From assembly GCA_030770425.1 (NCBI GenBank), contig JASJFT010000160.1:1-64000 (forward strand): DNA of 64,000 nt, given 5' to 3'. Shown piece after piece: positions 1 through 8,951 of this stretch. Made by a program: the position numbers and the translations under genes. How positions within the stretch are numbered: the first letter of the stretch is position 1; each line of letters opens with the position of its first letter. This DNA comes from Darksidea phi (Eukaryota > Ascomycota > Dothideomycetes > Pleosporales > Lentitheciaceae). Below the pieces are notes generated by a model. That model worked only from the letters and a program-made list of their open reading frames with translations, was not told the origin of the DNA and did not search any database.

Positions 1-816
1 TCGGGTAGAGGGCTGTACCTGTTTGTGTAATTTTTGGATTTTAGCTTTATACCCCTGTGTGTTAAAAAACAATAATATAGTTCTTACCTCATCGTTAATA
101 TCATCTACAACTTCCTTTGCAGATGTGTACTCCCCCTTCCAGCATTTTGCGATAATACGTCCAAGTACCACGTCAGTAACATCAGGGTATTTGCCCTCCT
201 GCAGCAATGCTGCAGCTCTTCCTTCTTCGTCAGCCTCCTCGCGCCAATGTGGGCAGGTGAAGGTTATCAGCTCGAAGATAGACGATCCTAAAGCATGGAT
301 CTCCGCTCGAATTGTAGTGTTCGCATCGTCATCAGGGTGCCGGAAGCCGTCTTGAGCGATAACCGTAGGACTAATACTATCAATAACCGAGCCGGCGAAG
401 TCGCAAACTCTAATGTTCCGGTCCTTATCTAAGAGGATATTCTTGCCGCAGATGTCAATATGTCTGACGTTCTTATCGTGTATGTACTGTAGTACATTAG
501 CCAAGTCTCGGGACCACTTGATGCGCTCTTGGAGGGTCGCAGTGCCGCCCTCTCTATAGTACTGTCGGATGGAGCCGTGTTCTGCTCGCTCGAGATGTAT
601 AGCATCTTCGTCGATGCGAAGGCAACGGATGATATTCGGATGGGTGCCCAGCCGACGGTAGATGCGTTTCTCGATCTCGACGTTGTCTATGGAAGACTGT
701 GCGCGATAAGGGAGTTTGGACACTTCGTGTGGTCTGTTGGGATAGGCAAAGATCGCGCCAGACGCGCCCATTGCCAGAAGCTCTGCCCCTTCAGGCGTCA
801 TGACGCCGTACGACAT
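1..816 (-). CDS. Protein kinase domain protein, 3' end beyond window
   Basis: The minus strand is open from an ATG at 816-814 to base 1 (272 codons, no stop), so the gene continues outside the window. The protein reads as a eukaryotic-type kinase: a glycine-rich stretch GASGAIF (residues 17-23), a candidate ATP-site lysine K34, candidate helix-C glutamates near 47-49, the catalytic-loop pattern HID with K125 and N126 (H119, D121), and a metal-binding DFA at 139-141. A kinase C-lobe continues to about residue 235. The Arg of HRD and the Gly of DFG are replaced, but both catalytic aspartates are present, so activity is possible. It resembles the small, often expanded serine/threonine kinase-like proteins of filamentous fungi. 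Substrate and pathway cannot be inferred. The upstream side is repeat-derived DNA. Confidence 0.8.
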   Translation of the reverse strand, partial: MSYGVMTPEGAELLAMGASGAIFAYPNRPHEVSKLPYRAQSSIDNVEIEKRIYRRLGTHPNIIRCLRIDEDAIHLERAEHGSIRQYYREGGTATLQERIKWSRDLANVLQYIHDKNVRHIDICGKNILLDKDRNIRVCDFAGSVIDSISPTVIAQDGFRHPDDDANTTIRAEIHALGSSIFELITFTCPHWREEADEEGRAAALLQEGKYPDVTDVVLGRIIAKCWKGEYTSAKEVVDDINDEVRTILLFFNTQGYKAKIQKLHKQVQPSTR

Positions 817-1046
817 AGTAGGTCTACTCGGGGGAGCATGATGGTCCATAGAAGCCGTGTGGGCGATCGTAAGGCTGGTGACCATGGAAAGGGCGTAAAA
901 AGTATGGAATGAAAGATGCGGGTAGGAGGGAACTAGAGAGGAGTGGTATTAACCTCGCGAAGAGCTGAGGTTCTGAGGAAGCCAAGCTTATACAAGCCTC
1001 CCGGATTACGTAAGGCGCCAAAGTTTCCCGGTAAGCTACCGTACAT
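817..1046. other. Upstream region of the kinase gene
   Basis: This is the putative 5' region of the minus-strand kinase gene. Short frames are open on both strands but none has a recognisable domain. No TATA box or other defined promoter element was recognised. Confidence 0.4.
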
Positions 1047-1296
1047 GGTTTCCGCGCACCCCTGGTTTCCGCGCACCCCACCAAAACAAGGCTGTCGCCA
1101 GAAAAGACGCCAGAATCAACAGCGCTCTATTATAATTGCCAATCTATACGCATAGACTGGAAGCTAGGGATATCAGCTGCCCTATCACTAGTTTGCGCAG
1201 CGTTTGATTCAATAGGTGCAGGTGTAGGGGCTGATTTAGCAGCTGCCTGATCAATCGCACGCTTGATACTCTCAACGTCAGCGGTGCGCGGAAACC
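1047..1296. mobile_element. Small TIR-bounded element (MITE-like)
   Basis: GGTTTCCGCGCACC at 1047-1060 is repeated directly at 1064-1077 and occurs inverted at 1283-1296, so a 250-bp segment is bounded by 14-bp perfect terminal inverted repeats, with the left terminus doubled. The minus strand reads in frame from the right terminus for about 50 codons (through PRTADVES) to a double stop near 1140, which looks like the tail of a longer protein fused to the terminal repeat. That is the structure of an internally deleted DNA transposon. Flanks are CATGG on the left and CCATGG on the right. The target-site duplication is uncertain, so the superfamily is not assigned. Confidence 0.55.
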
Positions 1297-1299
1297 CCA

Positions 1300-2400
1300 T
1301 GGTCTAGCTTAATGCATCTGCTGCTCTCCATCGACAACACCAACGCCAGCGCTTCACTTTCCCCCACACACAAGGTTGCCTGATCAGTCTCAAGCCAACC
1401 TACTACAAAACGACGCGGGTGGAAAATTACAATAGCTGGTATAGGCTAGACGGAATTGGTCATGTTGAAGCTAAAGGCGAATTCGTAAGCGACTGGCGCC
1501 AGACGCTAACAATCGAACTGTAAAATACTCGACAACACTTCACGCGACGACACACCTCACCACTATAGCTACGTCGCCGCCTCTTTCCCTATCTCTCCTC
1601 GCCGCGAAGACATGGCGCACCGCCTCCTAGATTAGGCGGCGTCCTCTATCACCCCCCGCCGACGCGCATCTCGAACACGTCCGGCCGCCGAAGCCCAAAT
1701 ACGCCAGCTCCGCGCCCATGGCCGGACGCCGCCAACCCAGCCCCGAGAAGCGCCAGCGAGTCGAGGAGGGTATTATACTTAGGCCAACACAATACCTTCA
1801 GCCCGCTAGGTAGTCATGTCGGCAGCCGCCGGGGCAGCCGGGCTGGTGCGGGCGCGTCATCGCCTCGACGCGGCATCGCCTCGCCGCGGCATCAGCCCGT
1901 CGCGCGACGACTGTTCGATAGGCTAGATGTCTTCTACAAGGACCTCATACAGTCGGCTGACCGTGTCTTTATACTCGTATCGAGCGCGAGGAGCGGTCTC
2001 TACCTCTACAAGCAATAGATTTCAACCCACACTAATAGACTAATAGGTCGCAGGCTCCTATAATAGCTATTGCGTCACGCCTACATGAAGCTCATACTAT
2101 TAGGACGCGTAGGACGACTACTCAGAGCCATCAGAAGGGCAGCGGCCCTCGTAGCAACCGACGCGAGCTTACTCTCGCAGAGCAACTCGACGAGAACCAC
2201 CCCAGTACCAGCCTACCCGCCTCACTTAATCCCCCGCCGGGGTTACCGATATACGCGCGCAGCGAAACACATACAAATCATATCGCAGGTGCTGGAAATA
2301 GGGTTGTGCGTGGCGCGAGGGCACGCACCCGTCTCCTCGCCCCCTACAACCACAGCAGGGCCTATACAACTACCCCAAATAGGAAAACGGTTGGCTTCAA
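1300..2400. other. Degenerate repeat-derived region, lightly RIP-like
   Basis: No intact gene is seen. GC-rich, proline/arginine-rich coding-like stretches are interrupted again and again by TAG/TAA in contexts expected from TGG or CAG (around 1630, 1812, 1920, 2020-2060). CpA and TpG are still common, so any RIP is far weaker than in the central block. It may be an old retroelement gag-like region, but no zinc knuckle or other diagnostic motif was found. Confidence 0.35.
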
Positions 2401-2404
2401 CACA

Positions 2405-2532
2405 GGGTGTATATTAGGGCCCCCAAACGCCTGTTTTTGCGCCTGTTTTTGCGCCTGTTTTTGCGCCTGTTTTTGCGCCTGTTTTGACGCCTGTTTTTCA
2501 GGGCCCTCACACAACTCAGGGCGTATACACCC
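2405..2532. repeat. Inverted-repeat arms around a minisatellite
   Basis: GGGTGTATA (2405-2413) and GGGCCC (2417-2422) on the left are mirrored by GGGCCC (2501-2506) and TATACACCC (2524-2532) on the right. The arms enclose the 12-bp array at 2429-2500. Confidence 0.6.
2429..2500. repeat. 12-bp minisatellite, six units
   Basis: Six tandem copies of GCCTGTTTTTGC run without interruption. Units 1-4 are identical, unit 5 reads GCCTGTTTTGAC and unit 6 ends in CA. The period is a multiple of three, so frames stay open through it on both strands, but no surrounding gene is convincing. Confidence 0.9.
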
Positions 2533-3038
2533 CCTCACCGAGTGAATGGCCAGCCAGTATAGCAGCGCCCTCACAGAACCAGGCACCATCTAATTACTAT
2601 GGGCAACAGTATGACCCGACGATCAATCCGGTAGTTCGACGGCGCAGGGGAACCGCCCTTTCATGTATACAGTGCCTACACGCGCGTGGGGCATGCCTCT
2701 CATCGTTTTCAGTGGCAATAATCAACACCAAACTACCTGTCACGGCTGTCTGTGTAACAGAACGCTTCAGGACTCCGTTTGATGAGGAGTTTCCCTAAAA
2801 GCAACGGTTAGTATGGTGAAACTTAGGAAATGGGGAAACGTTTGATCAAGCCTGGTCCCTAGGCGGTCTGTGCCCGGGACTCTCTCTGTATAAATAGCTA
2901 GATACTTAGCTTGTGTAGAAATCAGAGCACTCAACTTCCGAACTGCGCGCCACGTGACACTACCTGAGCTCACTTTTCGCGCTGTACGATAATATCCTCC
3001 GGCAATACGAACCCCTATATTACGTTGGTGCAGCTTCC
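2533..3038. other. Intergenic, no gene recognised
   Basis: A 122-codon minus-strand frame (3135-2767) is open here but has no recognisable domain and is not called. Nothing else was seen. Confidence 0.35.
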
Positions 3039-3566
3039 ATGCACGGGCCTTGTGCCACAGATATCTCTGACGAAGATGTACCGTCATCAGAGTACCGCCC
3101 GCCTCGGCACGACCGGTTCCTCCTTCGCATGTCACCTATCCAGCTCCGGCCGAGGCGTACCCCGATCAGCTCCTCAGGCTGCGCGCCGCCACAGGATCAG
3201 CACGCAGCTAGCGACGAAGAACCCAACTCCGATACTCCGAGCCGACGGCGACCTTCATCCCAGCGCCTACCTCGCACACGCGCCACCCAGAGTTCCCGCA
3301 GTGGACTGACTGGACAGACTGGACAGACTGGACAGAGTGGACAGTATTGCACTCAAAACTGCCTACTGGGGTTAGTCAAAGGGGGTCCGCTTGACATGTC
3401 GTGCCCAAATGCGCGAGATCATGGGGAAAGCCATCATCAGATCGATCAACCGACCTTCCTCTCTCGTATACGCCAACAGCTCTCAAACGACTTAGATACC
3501 GACTTTAAGCCTGTGAGTCTGCCTGGCGCTTGCGGCGTCTTATTCCGAGTTCCCCCAAGATGCTGA
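3039..3566 (+). pseudogene. N-terminal fragment of a fungal kinase-like family protein
   Basis: A 175-codon frame opens with a low-complexity Arg/Ser/Pro region. A TGQ-type repeat follows (residues about 89-102), then a stretch with the pattern CTQ-x-CLLGL, LD-x-x-CPN, HHQID and GACGVLF (about 103-170). From memory of the family, this pattern marks the start of a large fungal-specific kinase-like group whose members continue for several hundred residues into a catalytic region. Here the frame stops right after GVLF, with no kinase core after it, so I read it as a truncated or frameshifted remnant. The ATG lies inside a 20-bp sequence that recurs at 56557 and 58671. The family assignment rests on recall and needs a profile search. 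Confidence 0.45.
3309..3344 (+). repeat. 9-bp tandem repeat, four units
   Basis: ACTGGACAG is repeated four times, the last unit AGTGGACAG. In the plus frame it encodes a TGQ/SGQ repeat inside the kinase-like fragment. Confidence 0.85.
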
Positions 3567-3725
3567 TGCGGTTGCTGGTTTTCAGCCAATCAATTCCGCT
3601 GAGATCTGGAAGCATGCAGCAATCCGTATCGCGCAGGTGGGGTCAAACAGGCTTCAAGAAAAGCTAGGCTGAGAATTACAACCTCAAAACCTCTCGACTC
3701 TAACTTCTGCACTCAGCGCACGAGA
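3567..3725. other. Short spacer upstream of the hydrolase gene
   Basis: This lies between the kinase-like fragment and the hydrolase start codon. A different frame stays open for about 40 codons past the fragment's stop (3555-3670), which could be more of the broken gene. No promoter motif was recognised. Confidence 0.3.
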
Positions 3726-5130
3726 ATGATCCCACTTGACGAGATATTTCAACGCCGCAAAAGAGTCATTGCAGCTTGCCTTGTGGCAGGCTCTTTGTAT
3801 CTTTGCGGGCCATACTTTCAGCGCGTCCTGCAGAGAGACGGACCGAGCAAAAACACGAACATATTGCCATCGCCCCGCTCAACTTTACTTCCTTATCTGG
3901 GATTCGACAATGTGGCGACACTGACCTACACCCCGGATCTTTTACCCGGCGGCCGTTATGTAGAGTCGCCGTATGGTGTGATGCGCGTTTTCGAATGGGG
4001 TCCCGAGGCCGGAGAAAAGGTATTGCTTCTGCACGGCGTGGGTACGCCGGCGATTGCGCTGGGGCAGTTGGCAAAGAAACTTACGGATAAGGGCTACAGA
4101 GTCATGCTATTCGGTGAGTATCCGGTACCATGTTTTCGGTCTCTCATGAATGAACACCCAACTCTTATCCGCCAGTCTCATCCCGGGCACGGACTTGTAA
4201 GAGACTCTCGAGGCAATCATATCCCAAACAAAACAGCATTTATTGGCCGTCATTCTTCGACTGACAAAAACAGATTTCTTTGGCCGGGGGTATTCCGATG
4301 GCCCATCCGACATTCCATTTGACTCACGTCTCTATATCTCACAGATGCTCCTCACTCTCGCTTCATCACAGCTTCCATGGATCGGGCCCGCTGGCTTCCA
4401 TTTGATAGGATACTCCATGGGTGGTGGTGTCGCTGTCTCTTTCACACGCTATTTCCCGCATTTAGTACGTTCTCTCACACTGATATGTGGAAGTGGGCTC
4501 CTCCGCTCCTCGCATGTCAACTGGAAATTTGCACTGCTATACACACGAAACGTACTTCCGCAATGGCTGAGGGCCTGTATTGTGAAGCGTCGACTGCAAC
4601 CACAAGCCACGGACGCCAGCGAAACCGCCGAACCGGAAGCAGAATTGAGGCCGTCGAATTCGAAATGGGGAAAGGGCGACAGCGACGCCAGCGGTGGGGT
4701 TGAATATGACAATGCCGTGCTTTCCACAGAACGCCCGGACATCACTGTAGCCTCGGTTTTAGCATGGAATTTGGCACATCATCGCGGATTCGTGCACGCG
4801 TATATGCAAAGCATGCGGCACGCTCCAATCTTTAATCAGCAACACGACTGGAGGATTTTAGGCGCGATACTTGCAGAGAGAAGAGCGAACGCCTTCGAAC
4901 GATCCAACTCCCATAAGTTTGATAAGGTTCTTCTTGTCATGGGTCAATCGGACTCTATTCTTCCGAAAGATGAAGTGGTGGAAGATACGGCTGAAGCACT
5001 TGGAAAAGATGGAATGGAGCTGCTTTTACTTGATGGAGGCCACGAGATACCTATTACAAAGAGTGAAGAAGTAGCGGCCAGTGTCATTGCATTTTGGGAA
5101 AGGGGGCAACTTAGAGAAGTCAACACATGA
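3726..5130 (+). CDS. Alpha/beta hydrolase, N-terminally membrane-anchored
   Basis: Two exons, 3726-4113 and 4274-5130, encode 414 residues. The 160-nt intron has a GTGAGT donor, a CTGAC branch-like sequence and an ACAG acceptor, and it interrupts the codon that becomes D130. One hydrophobic segment at about residues 14-32 suggests a membrane anchor. The fold's landmarks are in order: LLLHGVG near 98-104 (oxyanion region), FGRGYSDGP after the splice, the nucleophile elbow GYSMGG with S177, an acid candidate D356 in GQSDSILP, and H386 in DGGHEIP. A complete Ser-Asp-His triad is therefore present. Substrate is unknown; esterase, lipase-like and epoxide-hydrolase-like relatives are all possible. 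It converges on the ankyrin gene with 168 bp between stop codons. A fragment model using only the second exon would lose the HG motif. Confidence 0.85.
4114..4273 (+). other. Intron of the hydrolase gene
   Basis: Donor GTGAGT, branch-like CTGAC 8 nt before the AG, acceptor ACAG. Joining the exons restores the FDFFGRG motif and a continuous frame. Confidence 0.85.
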
Positions 5131-5298
5131 CGGCTAGGAGAATGCCAACCATACAGCTGTCTTTATTGTACTGTGGTTATATGGAAAGATTCGAGATCAG
5201 AGCATTTATGCCAGATACTGTGGCTTTCATAGAAACAGCAAAACACCGAACTTCAACATATCGTAAGAATACCCCTCAGCTGGCAACTTGCCGCTGAC

Positions 5299-7578
5299 TT
5301 AGATATACTCCACAGCAGCCTCAAATTCGTCACTGCCACTCTCGCTCTCGCTCTCCTCAAAGACCTCAACTACAGCATCGTTCATCTTCGCCTTAGTGTC
5401 TGGAGGGTCCTGAAATAACTTACCCTTGGTATCACTAGTGCAACAACATCTCAACCACAAAGCAGAGAACGCTTCTGTTAGCTCTAGAGAAACGCCCGTT
5501 CGCTTTCGGAATCTCTCTAACGCTGTCAAACCCGCTGCATCCCGCTCTTCCGGATTGATAAGCAGCGTTCTTCGCTCCAACAACGCTTCCATCACAGGTA
5601 AAGTCCCACTCTGTGCCACCGTGTGCAGAACTGTTCTACCACTGTTCGTGACGATATCTACTTGTGCGCCGACTTTCAGAAGCATTCGAAGGATCCCATG
5701 TGTGTTTGTCCAGACTGCAAGTGTCAATGCTGTTTCGCCTCGCTCGTCTTTTGCTTCGACATCCACGCCATGGTCCAAAAGGAGTCCGACGGCTTCCATC
5801 CCTCCTGCGAGAACAGCAGACATTAATGGCGTCGTCATGGCAACGTCGACTGCGTCGACCGGCGCCCCGATACTGAGCATGTACCTAATATTCTCAACTC
5901 GTGCCGTCGAGCAAGCTGTATGTAACGGAGTTTCGTTCTGATGGTCTGGCTTGCATTTATCTGCTCCACTCTCAACAAGCAGCCTGGTGCATTCCGCCGT
6001 GCAAGTCATGGCCGAGAAATGCATCGGTGCGCGACCTCCCCCATCTGCGAAATTTGGGTCGGCCCCGGCATTGAGAAGCTTCCGCAACACCACGGCGTCG
6101 CCCATCCATGCCGCCCAATGGGTCGCGGAACGGCCTTCGCGATCTGCGGTACCCAGCACTGATTTTGGAGAGACTCTGAGCGTTTCATCTAAATCCCCAT
6201 AATCCAAACCCACGACCAGGCGATGTAGTCTCGAAAAGCGACGGGGTCCGAGATCTCGTGGCAGCGGGAAAACAGTATCCACAGGGGCTGCGTATGGCAC
6301 TGTTGGTGTGAACTCCTTCGCCATGCTCCAAGCCATATCGGCTGGCGACCCCGTCAACGACGTGTCGTTTTCTGCGAACGGATCAGCACCCCATGACATC
6401 AACAAGCTGCACACATCGATGCGGTTGCAATTCAGTGCGAACAGCAGAGCACCCAGGGTACCGTAGCGCGAGTTCACCATGTCGCTAGGTGAGGCTTCCC
6501 GGCGTTCGAAGAGCTGCTGTATGCGCACACAGTCGCCACTTTGAATACAGCGAAATAGTTCCGAGTCCGCAGGAACAATCCGAGCCAAGGAAAGCGAGAT
6601 CGAAAAGACAGGTCCCTTGACTACTGTGAGGAGGAGAGCACGTGTGGCCAGCCAGTGTGGCATGCAGTATGTCGCACTGATGATTGCATATGATGGTCTC
6701 CGACATTCAATGGAATCGCATTGTTGCGGATGGAAAAAGCGCCCGACTGATCGAAGCGAAGCAATACCAGCTAAAGCACTGTACGACTTTGGCGTTGCGA
6801 TGGCCCATTGTGAGTGGCAGGCGCATTTGCAGTCTGCACACGGGTCGTCCGCATGGAATATGGTAAAGGTACCGGTCGATGATGAAGACGCACCACCAAG
6901 GCATAGACTCTTCTCACCAACTGTTGATATGACTTCAACTTGCGGGGTTGGTGAAGCTGCGATGAGTCTGTTTTGTATCTGAACAATCTCTCCCAGAAAG
7001 TAATCCTGCCGATCTAGCCGCTCAGTAAGATAAGATTTAAGCTGGACATATGCGCATCTGTGCAATCCTCTGTTAGGCGCAATATTCCAATGAAGTTTTT
7101 CTTAGCACATCGGCCGCGCGGACAAGTAAACGAACGCTTACGAAGATATGGCCCCAAGCTCCGCCAGAATTGCAAGTCTGTTATCTCTGAGCCGCTGACG
7201 CAGGTTTTCGACGCTCGATCTCTTCAGCATCCAATTAATACGCATCCACTTTCGCGGTGCGCCAGCGTCTCCGGTACTCGAAGGAGCGAACAGCTTCTCA
7301 TCGAGAAGCGCCTCCATATCCGCCAATATGTGGCCATATCCGGCCAACAGTTCTCGGAGGGTATCCAAAGAAGGCAACTCCCGCTCATTTGCCAGGCCAA
7401 TGACGGAGGTCTGCAGGGTAGAGAGTGTGGATGCCGCGTTCGCCGCCTCTGCAGCAAGATGTTCGACTTCGCTAGGAGCCTGCTTGTAGCGCTGGGCGAC
7501 TGTAATGATTTTGCGCAGGTTATCTACCGCTTGAGCCAGTGTTACTGCACTTGCAAGAATGCTGAGAGGATCAGCCAT
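5299..7578 (-). CDS. Fungal_N-type domain plus ankyrin-repeat protein
   Basis: Two exons on the minus strand, 7578-7142 and 7069-5299, give 735 residues. The 72-nt intron has donor GTAAGC and acceptor CTAACAG. The N-terminus begins MADPLSI and is helical over about 130 residues, the pattern of the fungal N-terminal domain found on ankyrin, NACHT and other signalling proteins. A cysteine-rich patch (pattern CxxCxCxCH) lies near residue 225. At least six ankyrin repeats follow from about residue 330 to 650, with GADPNFAD, GADKCKPD and GAPVDAVD turns. The C-terminus is acidic. No NACHT, NB-ARC or enzymatic domain is seen. A role as an intracellular scaffold or sensor is inferred from architecture only. 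Its promoter side faces the RIP block, whose edge is about 330 bp upstream of the ATG. Confidence 0.85.
7070..7141 (-). other. Intron of the ankyrin gene
   Basis: Donor GTAAGC at 7141-7136 and acceptor AACAG ending at 7070, with CTAAC as branch-like sequence close to the acceptor. Removing 72 nt joins the N-terminal domain to the ankyrin frame without a stop. Unspliced, the first exon would stop just after residue 146. Confidence 0.8.
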
Positions 7579-7904
7579 GTCGGTTTAGGAAGAAGACTAA
7601 AATCCATCCGTCTTCACCCGATAGCGGTGGGGCTTCGATCGTATAAGAACCGCTGCTCGCCCTACTTTTCATTTTATTGGAACCCAACATGTCAATAATT
7701 GATAAGGGACGCAGGGAGAGGCGTTCGTGTTCCTAAATGGCAGTAGTTGATTGGCTGCCTGAAATCATCCTGATAAGGACAAGGCTGAGGGCTGAAAAGG
7801 AATATCATCCTCTGTGGTAACGTGTTTACGTAGCGAGCTGCGAATCTAAGCGAGCTACGAACCCCATCAACTTTCTACACACAAAAAGCCACGTAGTTCA
7901 CCAA
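7579..7904. other. Ankyrin upstream region up to the RIP edge
   Basis: Non-coding, with normal CpA and TpG content to about 7900. Two copies of a 12-mer, AGCGAGCTGCGA (7832-7843) and AGCGAGCTACGA (7849-7860), sit at the edge and differ by one TG-to-TA-type change. No defined promoter element was recognised. Confidence 0.5.
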
Positions 7905-8683
7905 CGCACTAGAAATCTATTAATATAATAGCTATTCTAAATTAAGTAGTATCTATAGTAGCCTTCTTATACGTTCGTAAGTTATACCTAGATTCTCTAC
8001 AGCGCGTATAGCGCGCTAAAGCCTATTAGCTTATACCTAATTATATAGTAACTTAATATCTTTCGTTCTCTTATTACTACTTAGTAGCCTTTTAAATAAT
8101 AATAGCCTCCCCCTTTACCTTAGTTAGGACGTCCTACTTCTAGATTCTCTTCTTTTTATACTTTTTATATATTATAACGGTCTTAATTATCTTCTCTAGG
8201 CTCGCGATTTATTTATATATAAATATAGCTTTATAAGCTATTACTTTAGTATCTTTTCTTAACTAATTAATAACTATAATAATAAAAGTAAATAATAAAC
8301 TCTTATACCTATATACGTACTTATAAATTAATATTAATTAAGTTTATACTTTATACGTATTACTTAATATTCTAGTCTTTTATATAGTCTTTAGTAAGGC
8401 TACTAATAATAGTATCCTTAGCTTAATATTAAGCTTTAAGATTACTACCTCTAAATTATATAAAACTAGACTAGTATTTTAAAAGCTTATATAGATATTT
8501 TTCTTTATAATAGTCTTATTATAGACTATATAAAAGATAAGTAGAAATTTAAACTTTATAATATAATAAATATAATTATAAATTAAACTATTAATCTAGT
8601 CCCTTATATATACTTTAATAGTAAGAAATAATCTATATTAAGTAACTATAGGAGATATAATAAATAAGCTAGTATATAAAGAG
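7905..8683. other. Unassigned RIP relic left of element A
   Basis: A+T-rich, CpA/TpG-free sequence between the host edge and the left LTR of element A. I found no LTR, coding relic or terminal repeat. It may be an older element into which A inserted. Confidence 0.5.
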
Positions 8684-8951
8684 TATAAGACCCTAAAACT
8701 AAGTATAATTAACTAGAAGTTATAATAGCTAAGGTAGCCTTCTAATTAACTAATAGTAGGATTAGTATATTAAAGCTATCCTAAAATAGCGCTATAAGGG
8801 TATAAGAATAGGAGGTTCTTATATCTAAATAGAGCTTAACGCGCTAAATAAGCTAATTAACTATTAGACTAATCCTCGGGATTATCTAATCTATTAACCA
8901 AAATAGAAAATAAGTAAAATAACTAGGTTACCTAGAAAATAGGCTATAATA
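8684..8951 (-). repeat. Left LTR of element A
   Basis: 268 bp, from TATAAGACCC to GGCTATAATA. The termini TA...TA are RIP forms of TG...CA. It aligns over its whole length with the LTRs of D and E. Confidence 0.85.

Noticed and set aside
65..97. A possible 33-nt intron (GTAAGA...ACACACAG) near the end of the kinase frame.
   Set aside because: Too short for a fungal spliceosomal intron, and the frame is open through it.
2767..3135. 122-codon minus-strand frame.
   Set aside because: No recognisable domain, and it overlaps the kinase-like fragment and repeat-derived DNA.
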